NCBI GenBank assembly: GCA_910588685.1
Contig: CAJUPX010000016.1
Coordinates: forward strand, 1 to 49,735
Length of the DNA stretch: 49,735 nucleotides
Origin: an uncultured Christensenellaceae bacterium
GTDB lineage: Bacteria > Bacillota > Clostridia > Christensenellales > Borkfalkiaceae
Direction of reading: 5' to 3'
Shown here: one piece after another, positions 22,605 to 30,912 of the stretch
Numbering within the stretch: the first letter of the stretch is position 1
Layout: the number at the start of each line of letters is the position of its first letter
Made by a program: the position numbers and the translations under genes
Notes under the pieces: model-generated
What the model was told of the DNA's origin: nothing
Seen by the model: the letters and a program-made list of their open reading frames with translations, nothing else
Database searches by the model: none

Positions 22605-23978
22605 ATGAAAAAGAAACTCAGTATTTTACTTGCAAGCGCGGTTGCCGCGGCGGCGTGCGTGGCGGGACTCTCTGCGTGCAAACCCAAATACGACCTTGTA
22701 TACGCGTCCTGGAATCTCGGCACCGAAGCGGGAAACAATATCGAACGCCAGATGATTAAGGCGTTTGAGGAAAAGTTTGACGTTAAAGTTAAAATCGAGG
22801 AAAATATAAGCCTTTCCGCTTACGACCAGTCCATAAACGCGCTTGCTGTAAGGGACAGTATGCCCGATGTATTTATGCTTTCAAATATCAACTTCGGACT
22901 TTCGGAAAGATACGTTTCCGACATTACCGACCTTGTCAACGCAGACGCTTCCGGCGACTGGAACAAAATTCCCAAGCCCATAGAGGAGGCGGTGCACTTT
23001 AAATCGGGCATTTATGCCATTCCTTTTGCAATGCATATGATGGGATATTTCGTGAACGTGGATTTGCTGCAGCAGTACGGACTTGAGAGTTTTGCGGAAC
23101 AGGAAATTACCTACGATTCGTTTTTGAACGTTGTCAGAGAGATGTCAACCAAGAAAGGCGACGGCGAGGGTTATATAGGTCTGAGCCACGAAAATACTAT
23201 TTTCGAATGGTATCCCGCGTCGGTAAATTCCGAATACGGCTGGTATACGTGGGACGGTGAAGAGTACCATCTCGACAGCCCCGAATTTGCCAAGGGAATG
23301 GAGCTAACGCTCGATATGAGGCAAAACAAGTACACTTACGACAGCCTTACCGAAGAGGACAGAGAGCAATATTTCCCGAGCGTTGACGGCTATATCGATT
23401 TGTGGAACCAGAGCAGGCTCGCTATCCGCTGGGGATATTCGTACGAAGTGCCCGATATGATTAAAAACTGCTCGTTCAACATTAAATTTATGGGCGTGCC
23501 CGGCGGAAGAACGCCTATGGTAGGCGACTATCTGGCGATTTCCAACACCTGTAAGGACAGGGAGCTCGCTTATAAGTTTGCAAAGTGGATGAGCTTCGAC
23601 CCCGCGGGCATACGCGAGAGAATAAAGCTCGATAAGGACGTTACCAACACAATGCCGCTGACTACCGACCGGACGTTGATAAACGAGTATTTTGATAAAT
23701 TCGACGCGGTGGACGGCTTGAAAGACGCGTTCGATACCCTCGATAACGGCATAGTCGAGTCCGTTAAAGTAGTGCCAGGCTATACTCGCTCGCGCTGGAC
23801 GTCTACGGTAGGCGTTTCCCTTCCCGTTGAGGGCGGCGCCAATGCAAACGTGGGTCAGCTTATAGACTGGTGCTGGACGGGTAAGCTGTCTTTTGCCGAT
23901 TATGCGGCTAAGCTCAACGAAAAGGCAAACGACAATTATCTGAAAACCATTGACGAATACGAAGCGTTTTACAATTAA
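22605..23978 (+). CDS. ABC transporter sugar-binding lipoprotein (SBP family 1)
   Basis: Captures an oligosaccharide outside the membrane and hands it to a permease pair. I start it at MKKKLSILLA because AAGGAGGAAATATTA directly precedes that ATG; the longer frame runs through the upstream hairpins. The 457 residues comprise a lipoprotein signal with lipobox LSAC (Cys25) and a complete family-1 binding fold (NIERQMIKAFEEKFDVKVKI, MPDVFMLSN, PFAMHMMGYFVNVDLL, GDYLAISNTCKDRELAYKFAKWMS). The tryptophan-rich middle (FEWYPASVNSEYGWYTWDG) fits sugar stacking. Two permease pairs follow in the operon, and which pair it serves cannot be decided. Confidence 0.92.
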   Translation: MKKKLSILLASAVAAAACVAGLSACKPKYDLVYASWNLGTEAGNNIERQMIKAFEEKFDVKVKIEENISLSAYDQSINALAVRDSMPDVFMLSNINFGLSERYVSDITDLVNADASGDWNKIPKPIEEAVHFKSGIYAIPFAMHMMGYFVNVDLLQQYGLESFAEQEITYDSFLNVVREMSTKKGDGEGYIGLSHENTIFEWYPASVNSEYGWYTWDGEEYHLDSPEFAKGMELTLDMRQNKYTYDSLTEEDREQYFPSVDGYIDLWNQSRLAIRWGYSYEVPDMIKNCSFNIKFMGVPGGRTPMVGDYLAISNTCKDRELAYKFAKWMSFDPAGIRERIKLDKDVTNTMPLTTDRTLINEYFDKFDAVDGLKDAFDTLDNGIVESVKVVPGYTRSRWTSTVGVSLPVEGGANANVGQLIDWCWTGKLSFADYAAKLNEKANDNYLKTIDEYEAFYN

Positions 23979-23979
23979 A

Positions 23980-23996
23980 CGCCGTATATAACGGCG
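23980..23996. repeat. Intercistronic hairpin between the two solute-binding genes
   Basis: CGCCGT-ATATA-ACGGCG is a perfect 6-bp stem lying just after the stop of the first solute-binding gene. There is no T-run. Confidence 0.6.
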
Positions 23997-24043
23997 GATT
24001 GCCATTAGTTACACCGTTGACCGCTCTGCGGAGGATTTTGAAT

Positions 24044-26923
24044 ATGAAGAAAAAAATCGCGCTTTCACTGGCTGCGTTAATGCTTATATCCGTTATACCT
24101 ATGAGCGGATGTAAAAAATCCTATAACTTCTCCGGGGTTGAGTCCGAATGGAGCGATATAGACGTGTCTCAAAACAGCGGTGTTTCGGTCAAAGCCGAAA
24201 GGACTTTTGTTTCCACGCAAAAACAGCCCGGCAACGGTCACGGTTATCCCGGCGAAGTTACCCTGCTCGATGAAAACCAGTACGCAACCTATAACGTATA
24301 TCTCGACAAAGCCGACAGACTCGCACTGTATGCCGACTGGTATATTCTGCACAACGGACTTTCGGACAGCGAGGTAATTATTACGCTCAACGACAAGGTC
24401 GTTTCCGAGCGTTCGTCTTTAAAGGCGGAGTGGCGCAACGAGTCCGACGAATTTGCAAAGGACAGCTACGGCAACGAGATAGTTCCCACGCAGACTAAAA
24501 TAGAGGAATGGGCGGGCGGCTATCTGTACGAATATAATTTTGCAACCGTCCTCCCGCCGTTGTACGAATTCAAAGCGGGGCTGAATACTATTACCGTTAC
24601 GGTTAATAACGGCGGAGAGTTTTTGCTCGGCGACCTGTACGTCAAATCGGTCGGTCTGCCCGACGTGTACGACGACTATATAAAAAGTGTGGGCGGCGAA
24701 AACGGCAAGGGCGTATACACGGTTGAAGCGGAGGCGGTTGAGAGAAAAAACACTATTTCGGCTATTCCCGCGTCAAGCACTTCGGCGAGCGTAACGCCTT
24801 ACGACACTTACGCTTCAGTGCTTAACACTATATCTGGTTTTGACAGTCCCGACCAGATACTTACCTATAAGGTCAACGCGGAAACGGACGGACTCTACAA
24901 TATTTCGTTCAACTATAAAAACGGGAATTCCAACCGCACGGCATACCTGCAGGTTTTTGTGGACGGGCAAACGCCTTTCCGCGAGCTTTTAAGGTATCCG
25001 CTTATAGAAAACGGCGGGTTTGAAAAACATACTCTGGGCAGGGACGGAAAGAATTTCTGCATATATCTCACGGCGGGCGAACACCTTGTGTCGCTTAAAG
25101 TGGACGGCAGTCTCGCAACTCCCGCCGAAACTATGATAACGTCCGCGATAGACCGTTTAAACGGCATATATCTCGACCTTAAACAAATAGCCGGCACGGT
25201 TACGGACGGCAACAGAGAGTGGGACGTTGAAAACGATTTTCCGGGAATAACAGATAAACTTACGGAAATTAGCCGCAGTTTGGGTTACGTGCTCGACGAC
25301 CTGCGCAAAATCAACGGCGCAGACGTAAACTACCAGGCTTTAATATACATCACTACGGCTAAGCAGTCCATAGACAGTCTTTTAAAAACGCCTAAATATA
25401 TCCCCAACAAGTACGCCAAGATTTCCGAGGGCAGCGGGTCGATTGTACAGACGCTTGCCAACGCGCTAAGCGATATAAAATCAACTGCGCTTACGTTCGA
25501 TAAAATAGTAGTGCACGCTGCGGACGAAGAGAGCGGAATAAAAAAAGCCGGCTGGTGGAAAACTTTTTGGGAGAACATCAAAAAATTCTTCCGCAGCTTT
25601 TTTACGGACTACTCTAACGTGACTGACGACGAAAAGACAATCCAGGTATGGGTTGCGCGTTCGAGGCAGTACGTGGATTTGATGCAGCAGATGATAGACA
25701 GCTCGGACTTCAGAGAGAGAACGGGCTATAACGTCCGCTTTTCGATACTTGCGGACGAGGGGAAAATCATTCTTTCCAATGCGGCGGGGATTGCGCCTAA
25801 CGCGATAATGGGCATAAGCAACTGGCTGCCTTACGAAATGGGCATAAGAGACCTTACGGTTGATTTAACAAAGTTTGACGACTACGGCGAAGTTATCGAC
25901 CGTTTTTCCGAGGGCGCTATGATTTCGCTTATCGCCGACGGCATAGGGCTTGCGCTTCCCGAAACGCAGGATTTTTACGTTACGTATTACAGAAAAGATA
26001 TTCTGGACAGATACGGCATAGATTTGCCCGACACGTGGAGCGAGGTTATCACTTCGCTGCCCAAATTGCAGAGATACGGTCTTAATTATTACGTTCCGCT
26101 GTCAACTTCAACCTCGTCCAAGTCGATAATGACGACCGCGCCGTTTATTTACCAGTACGGCGGCAGTCTGTTCTCGGACGACGGAACGTATACGACTATA
26201 TCCGATGAAAACAGTCTGAACGCAATAAAGTTTATGACCGAGCTGTATACCCTTTACGGTATGCCGCAGCAGGTTTCAAACTTCTTTGACAGCTTCCGTT
26301 CGGGCAGTCTGCCCGTGGGAATATCCACGTTTGAAACGTATATAAGGCTGAGTATGGCGGCTCCCGAAATTTCCGGTAAATGGTCCATAGCCGTGTCTCC
26401 GGGAAAATACGACGAGGCGCTCGGCAAGGTAGCGCGCTGGCAGACGGGCAGCGCAACGGCTTCCACGCTTATAAAGAGCGGCGACGAAAAAAAGGATGAA
26501 GCGGGTTGGGAATTGCTTAAATGGTGGTCGTCCGCAGACGTTCAGACCGAGTATATGAACAGGCTGACTATGGTTTACGGCAAAAACTATATCTGGAACA
26601 GCGCAAACCTCGAAGCATTTTCAAACTCGGTAGCGTTCAGCACCGCCGACAAACGCGTAATTTTGGAACAGTGGGAATGGATGAGGGAAATACCCAAGGT
26701 TCCCGGCTGGTATATGCTGGAGCGCGAGCTTTCCAACGCGTGGAACAGCATTGTCATAAACGGCGGGAACACCCGTTCCGTAATTGAAAACGCGGTTGTA
26801 AATATTGATAAAGAGTTGAAACGCAAGTTAACCGAATTCGGCTATATCAAAGACGGTCAAACCGTAAAAAGCTATAAAATAACGACGCTCGATTACGTAA
26901 GGTCGTTTAAAAAGGGAGGTTAA
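24044..26923 (+). CDS. Large lipoprotein: carbohydrate-binding-like region fused to SBP family 1 domain
   Basis: A 959-residue solute-binding lipoprotein, about twice the usual size. The start is MKKKIALSLA with GAGGA 9 nt upstream; the longer frame has no ribosome binding site. The lipobox is MSGC (Cys23). Residues about 30-215 and 225-385 look like beta-sandwich carbohydrate-binding modules (VYTVEAEAVERKNT, GLYNISFNYKNGNSNRTAYL, CIYLTAGEHLVSLKV). Helical linker residues about 400-520 follow. From about 525 (TIQVWVARSRQYVDLMQQMI) to the end is a full family-1 sugar-binding domain (YVTYYRKDILDRYGIDLPDTW, GISTFETYIR, AGWELLKWWSS). It probably holds the polymer and feeds its fragments to the permeases that start 3 nt later. 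Confidence 0.88.
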   Translation: MKKKIALSLAALMLISVIPMSGCKKSYNFSGVESEWSDIDVSQNSGVSVKAERTFVSTQKQPGNGHGYPGEVTLLDENQYATYNVYLDKADRLALYADWYILHNGLSDSEVIITLNDKVVSERSSLKAEWRNESDEFAKDSYGNEIVPTQTKIEEWAGGYLYEYNFATVLPPLYEFKAGLNTITVTVNNGGEFLLGDLYVKSVGLPDVYDDYIKSVGGENGKGVYTVEAEAVERKNTISAIPASSTSASVTPYDTYASVLNTISGFDSPDQILTYKVNAETDGLYNISFNYKNGNSNRTAYLQVFVDGQTPFRELLRYPLIENGGFEKHTLGRDGKNFCIYLTAGEHLVSLKVDGSLATPAETMITSAIDRLNGIYLDLKQIAGTVTDGNREWDVENDFPGITDKLTEISRSLGYVLDDLRKINGADVNYQALIYITTAKQSIDSLLKTPKYIPNKYAKISEGSGSIVQTLANALSDIKSTALTFDKIVVHAADEESGIKKAGWWKTFWENIKKFFRSFFTDYSNVTDDEKTIQVWVARSRQYVDLMQQMIDSSDFRERTGYNVRFSILADEGKIILSNAAGIAPNAIMGISNWLPYEMGIRDLTVDLTKFDDYGEVIDRFSEGAMISLIADGIGLALPETQDFYVTYYRKDILDRYGIDLPDTWSEVITSLPKLQRYGLNYYVPLSTSTSSKSIMTTAPFIYQYGGSLFSDDGTYTTISDENSLNAIKFMTELYTLYGMPQQVSNFFDSFRSGSLPVGISTFETYIRLSMAAPEISGKWSIAVSPGKYDEALGKVARWQTGSATASTLIKSGDEKKDEAGWELLKWWSSADVQTEYMNRLTMVYGKNYIWNSANLEAFSNSVAFSTADKRVILEQWEWMREIPKVPGWYMLERELSNAWNSIVINGGNTRSVIENAVVNIDKELKRKLTEFGYIKDGQTVKSYKITTLDYVRSFKKGG

Positions 26924-26926
26924 AGT

Positions 26927-27916
26927 ATGGATAATTCTCAGACTTTGGAAAATCCCGAAACGCCGGCTTTAAACGGAGCGCCGCAAAAGCCTATGAAAAC
27001 GGTCAATCGCGCCAAAAGCAAAATAGGCGGCAGGCGCGGCGGCATAACCACCGCCCTTTTGCTGCTGCCGTACCTGCTGTCCTTTCTTATCTTCATAGTG
27101 CTGCCAGTATTTCTTGCCATAATACTTTCGTTTACCGATTTCAACAGTATAAACGCGCCGTCGTTCAACGGATTCGCAAACTATATAAGGCTTTTGACCG
27201 ACGACGAAGTGTTTATGCAGAAGGTTCTTCCCAACACCTTGCTTTTCTCGATTGTTGCGGGACCGGTGGGATATATACTCTCGTTTTTGTTCGCCTGGCT
27301 TTTAGCCCAGGTGCCCAGACTGCCGAGAACGGTGCTCTCGCTGTGCATATATGCGCCCTCGCTTACCGCGGGCGTTGCAATGCAGGTGGTGTGGTGCGCC
27401 ATATTCAGCGGCGACCCCAACGGTTATTTAAACGCCGTACTCATTAAAACGGGCGTTATAAACGAGGCGGTGCAGTGGTTGCAGAGCGGCGAATATCTTA
27501 TGCCGATTATGATACTCGTAACAATATGGTCGAGTATGGGCTTAGGCTTTTTATCGATGCTTTCGGGTATTTTGAATATCGACCCGCAGCTGTACGAGGC
27601 TGCGTATATCGACGGTATGAAAAACCGTTTTCAGGAGATTGTTCACGTTACGATACCGTCCATAAAACCGCAGATGCTTTTCGGCGCGGTTATGGCGGTT
27701 GTTAACACTTTCCAGGCGGGCGCAATCGGCGTGGAGCTTTCGGGCTCCAACCCTACGCCGAATTACAACGGACAGCTGATTATAAACCACATTCAGGACT
27801 ACGGATATATCCGTTACGAAATGGGTTACGCCGCGGCTATATCGGTGGTGCTGCTGTTATTTATCTATATGGTGAGTAAAGTTATAGGTAAACTTCTTTC
27901 AAGCAAAGGCGAATAA
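26927..27916 (+). CDS. ABC sugar transporter permease (MalF/UgpA type), first pair
   Basis: Inner-membrane permease subunit, 329 residues. A cytosolic, basic N-terminal tail of about 35 residues precedes six predicted membrane helices (TALLLLPYLLSFLIFIVLPV first). The EAA loop that docks with the ATPase reads EAAYIDGMKNRFQEIVHVTI. The gene starts 3 nt after the large binding protein stop, with GGGAGG inside its end, and is followed by its partner. This ties the pair most closely to the 959-residue binding protein. Confidence 0.93.
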   Translation: MDNSQTLENPETPALNGAPQKPMKTVNRAKSKIGGRRGGITTALLLLPYLLSFLIFIVLPVFLAIILSFTDFNSINAPSFNGFANYIRLLTDDEVFMQKVLPNTLLFSIVAGPVGYILSFLFAWLLAQVPRLPRTVLSLCIYAPSLTAGVAMQVVWCAIFSGDPNGYLNAVLIKTGVINEAVQWLQSGEYLMPIMILVTIWSSMGLGFLSMLSGILNIDPQLYEAAYIDGMKNRFQEIVHVTIPSIKPQMLFGAVMAVVNTFQAGAIGVELSGSNPTPNYNGQLIINHIQDYGYIRYEMGYAAAISVVLLLFIYMVSKVIGKLLSSKGE

Positions 27917-27931
27917 TTAAGGGATAAAAAA

Positions 27932-28801
27932 ATGTCGTTTCAAGGAAAAAAGATAAATCCGTCAAGATTTCACGTCAGTCAGATTAAGTTTTATATTATT
28001 CTGCTGCCGGTGGCGGTATTTATGGTATTACCCATAATCTACGTCATTTCCACGGCGTTCAAGCCGGCGGAAGAGCTTTTTAAGTTCCCGCCGAGTTTTT
28101 TCGTCGTCAATCCCTCGTGGGATAACTTCAAATCGCTTTTCGAGCTTATGGCGGGCTCGTCGGTGCCGGCTACAAGGTATCTGTTCAACTCGATACTCGT
28201 AACCGTGCTGACTATGCTGATTAGTATTTTTCTTTCTGTTTCGGCGGGATACGTTCTGAGCAAAAAGCGTTTTAAAGGCCGTAAGCTTCTCTTTGAAATA
28301 AACACGCTCGCGCTTATGTTCGTGCCTATCGCCGTATCTATTCCGCGGTTTATCATCATAATAAATCTGGGGCTCGTAGACAGATTTGTAGCTAATATTC
28401 TCCCCATAATCGCTATGCCCGTGGGCTTGTTCCTCATAAAACAGTTTATCGACCAGGTTCCCGACGCGCTTTTGGAGGCGGCGAGAATGGACGGCGCGAA
28501 CGAGCTGCAAATACTTTTTAAAATAATTATTCCGTCTGTTAAACCCGCGATAGCGACAATTGCTATTATGTCGTTCCAGTCTGCCTGGGGCAACGTGGAG
28601 GCGTCTGTTTATTATCTCAACAACGAAAGCTTAAAAACTTTTGCATATTTTATAACTACTTTCGCCTCTGCAACAAGCTCGTCTATAACGCAGGGCGTAA
28701 CGGCTGCGAGCGCGCTCATTATGTTTTTACCCAACCTCGTTATCTTTATTGTAATGCAGAGCAAGGTTATGGATACGATGGCGCATTCCGGTATTAAATA
28801 A
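27932..28801 (+). CDS. ABC sugar transporter permease (MalG/UgpE type), first pair
   Basis: Second permease subunit, 289 residues, with six predicted membrane helices (FYIILLPVAVFMVLPIIYVI first). The EAA loop is EAARMDGANELQILFKIII, followed by PSVKPAIATIAIMSF. It lacks an ATPase gene at its side; the single MsmK-like ATPase 9 kb downstream probably serves it. It forms a heterodimer with the preceding permease. Confidence 0.93.
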   Translation: MSFQGKKINPSRFHVSQIKFYIILLPVAVFMVLPIIYVISTAFKPAEELFKFPPSFFVVNPSWDNFKSLFELMAGSSVPATRYLFNSILVTVLTMLISIFLSVSAGYVLSKKRFKGRKLLFEINTLALMFVPIAVSIPRFIIIINLGLVDRFVANILPIIAMPVGLFLIKQFIDQVPDALLEAARMDGANELQILFKIIIPSVKPAIATIAIMSFQSAWGNVEASVYYLNNESLKTFAYFITTFASATSSSITQGVTAASALIMFLPNLVIFIVMQSKVMDTMAHSGIK

Positions 28802-28815
28802 TCTCGGAGAGCAGT

Positions 28816-30912
28816 ATGAAAGGTAAAATAAATTTCAAAAAATTAATATTTATCGTAATACCGCTGCTTGTCGCAACGCTTATGGGGCTGTTTTTTGCGG
28901 ATTTTACTCCCAATATCGCTCTGGCGGACGCGGGTTACGATTATCAGTCCGACGCCCCGTACGAAACGTTTACGGCGGGTCCGCAGGGCTCTATCGTAAC
29001 CACGCAGACGGCGTATATGCCCGTATCGCGAATTTCACTGTCCGGCGAATACGGCGCGCTCAACGCTCCCGAGGATATGATAACGGACGAACCCGAAGGA
29101 CGCGTATACATCGCGGACACGGGCAATAAAAGGGTGGTTGTAACCGGACTCGACGGCAAGGTTTTAACGGTTATAGGCGAGGGTGTTCTGTCCCAGCCTA
29201 CAGGGCTTGCGATAGGCAACGGCTATCTGTTCGTGTGCGATAAGACAAACAAGCTTGTGTACATTTACGACAAGAGCACTTACGAGCTTGTAACTACGAT
29301 TGACAGACCCGACAATCCTCTCGTCGGCGCAAATACGCCTTACGTTCCAACCAAGATAACTGTGGACAGCCGCGGGAATATGTACCTTGTATCGGAAGGC
29401 TGCGTAAGCGGACTTATGCAGATAAATATGGAGGGCGAGTTCGTCGGCTATGTCGGCGCAAACGAAACGCCGACTACGCTCGTAAGCATTTTTCAGAACC
29501 TGTTTTTCTCGGAAGAGCAAAAAAATACCTTTCTTGCAACGCCGAGAAGTCCTACCAACGTAGCAATAGACAGTCGCGGGCTTGTGTACACGGTAACCAA
29601 CAGCGCGGTTAACGATTCGGTTAAAAAACTTAACACTCTCGGCAACAGCATAATGTCGCCCGCGATAAATTATCCGGATACTAACGCCGTATCGGTTGAT
29701 AAATCAGACAACTTATACACCGTTCAGAGCGACGGTTACGTTGCCATTTTCGACAGCGAGGGAAATCTTTTATTCCGTTTCGGCGGCACGGACGCGTACG
29801 AACGCTTCGGCAGTCTGTCAAATCCCGTTGCGGTGAGCGTGCTCGACGACGGAAAAATTCTCGTGCTCGATAAAAACTATTCGATGATAGTGATATTTTC
29901 GAGAACTGAGTTTGCAGATCTGCTTTTCAAAGCGGTTGATTTTTACAAGGACGGACTGTATCTCGAGGGCGAACAGCTCTGGAACGAGGTGTTAAAGCTC
30001 AACAGCAATTTCATTCTGGCGTACAAGGCTCTTGCCCGCGCGAATATGAAAAGGGGCGATTACGACGCCGCGCTTACGCAGTTTAAATTTGCCGAGGACA
30101 GAAGCGGATACTCCGACGCGTACTGGCAGATACGAAACGACTGGCTTGAAGACAATCTCGGCTGGGTGCTTGCGCTCATTCTTGTTTTTACGGCGGCGGT
30201 AATAACGCTTAAAATTATCGACAGAAAAAAACCCGGGGCGTTGCTGCCGGTAAAGCGCGCTGTTTCAAAAGCTTCTTCGTTCAACGTAAAAGGCGTGTAC
30301 TTTTTAAACGAGCTGAGGCACGCAAAGCGTTTTTGCAAGCATACGCAGGACGCCGTTTACGAAATTAAGTATCACGGCGCGGCGAGCATATTTACCGCGG
30401 GCATAATGTTCGTATGGTTTATAATCCTGCAAATACTTTCGGTAGTGGTAAAGGGTTATCTGTTTAATCCCGCGACCGTGTACAACACTGACGGCTGGAA
30501 TACCGTGTTTATAACCGTGGGCGTGTTCCTGCTGCTCGTGCTCTGCAATTATTTCGTAAGTACCGTAACGGACGGTGAGGGCAAGCTCAAATACTGCTTT
30601 ATATCTTTTGTTTACGCGCTTACGCCGTATCTTATAATGGCGCTGCCGTTGTTCGTAATAAGTAATTTTTTGACCTACAACGAGTCGGTTGTGTATTACT
30701 TCCTCGAAATAGTTATGTACGCCTGGAGCGCGGTATGCGTTTTCAGGGCGGTTATGGAGCTGCACGACTATTCGTTCTGGAAAACGGTTAAAAATATTCT
30801 CTTAACGCTGTTTGCGTTTGCAATGGCTCTGTTGTTCTTTATAGTGTTGAGAATGTTGTTCGCGCAGCTGTTCGGATATTTCGGGTCGGTAATCGGGGAG
30901 GTGTTTTCGTAA
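28816..30912 (+). CDS. Membrane protein with extracellular NHL-repeat and TPR regions and a Yip1-like membrane domain
   Basis: A 698-residue composite protein. An N-terminal signal or anchor (about 10-30) is followed by an NHL beta-propeller-like region (about 75-370) with repeated D-x-x-G-N/R-x-Y-V units: EGRVYIADTGNKRVVV, RGNMYLVSEG, DDGKILVLDKNYSMIV. A TPR-like helical stretch (about 375-440: LAYKALARANMKRGDYDAAL) leads to a membrane helix (WVLALILVFTAAVITL). The last 170 residues form a Yip1-like domain of about five helices. Sensors or scaffolds of this kind sit next to carbohydrate transporters in some Firmicutes; I recall no proven role. It starts 15 nt after the permease stop and overlaps the next start by 1 nt. 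Confidence 0.8.
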   Translation: MKGKINFKKLIFIVIPLLVATLMGLFFADFTPNIALADAGYDYQSDAPYETFTAGPQGSIVTTQTAYMPVSRISLSGEYGALNAPEDMITDEPEGRVYIADTGNKRVVVTGLDGKVLTVIGEGVLSQPTGLAIGNGYLFVCDKTNKLVYIYDKSTYELVTTIDRPDNPLVGANTPYVPTKITVDSRGNMYLVSEGCVSGLMQINMEGEFVGYVGANETPTTLVSIFQNLFFSEEQKNTFLATPRSPTNVAIDSRGLVYTVTNSAVNDSVKKLNTLGNSIMSPAINYPDTNAVSVDKSDNLYTVQSDGYVAIFDSEGNLLFRFGGTDAYERFGSLSNPVAVSVLDDGKILVLDKNYSMIVIFSRTEFADLLFKAVDFYKDGLYLEGEQLWNEVLKLNSNFILAYKALARANMKRGDYDAALTQFKFAEDRSGYSDAYWQIRNDWLEDNLGWVLALILVFTAAVITLKIIDRKKPGALLPVKRAVSKASSFNVKGVYFLNELRHAKRFCKHTQDAVYEIKYHGAASIFTAGIMFVWFIILQILSVVVKGYLFNPATVYNTDGWNTVFITVGVFLLLVLCNYFVSTVTDGEGKLKYCFISFVYALTPYLIMALPLFVISNFLTYNESVVYYFLEIVMYAWSAVCVFRAVMELHDYSFWKTVKNILLTLFAFAMALLFFIVLRMLFAQLFGYFGSVIGEVFS

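Noticed and set aside
23999..24043. Longer start for the 959-residue lipoprotein
   Set aside because: It adds 15 residues before the signal peptide and lacks a ribosome binding site, while GAGGA precedes the ATG at 24044.
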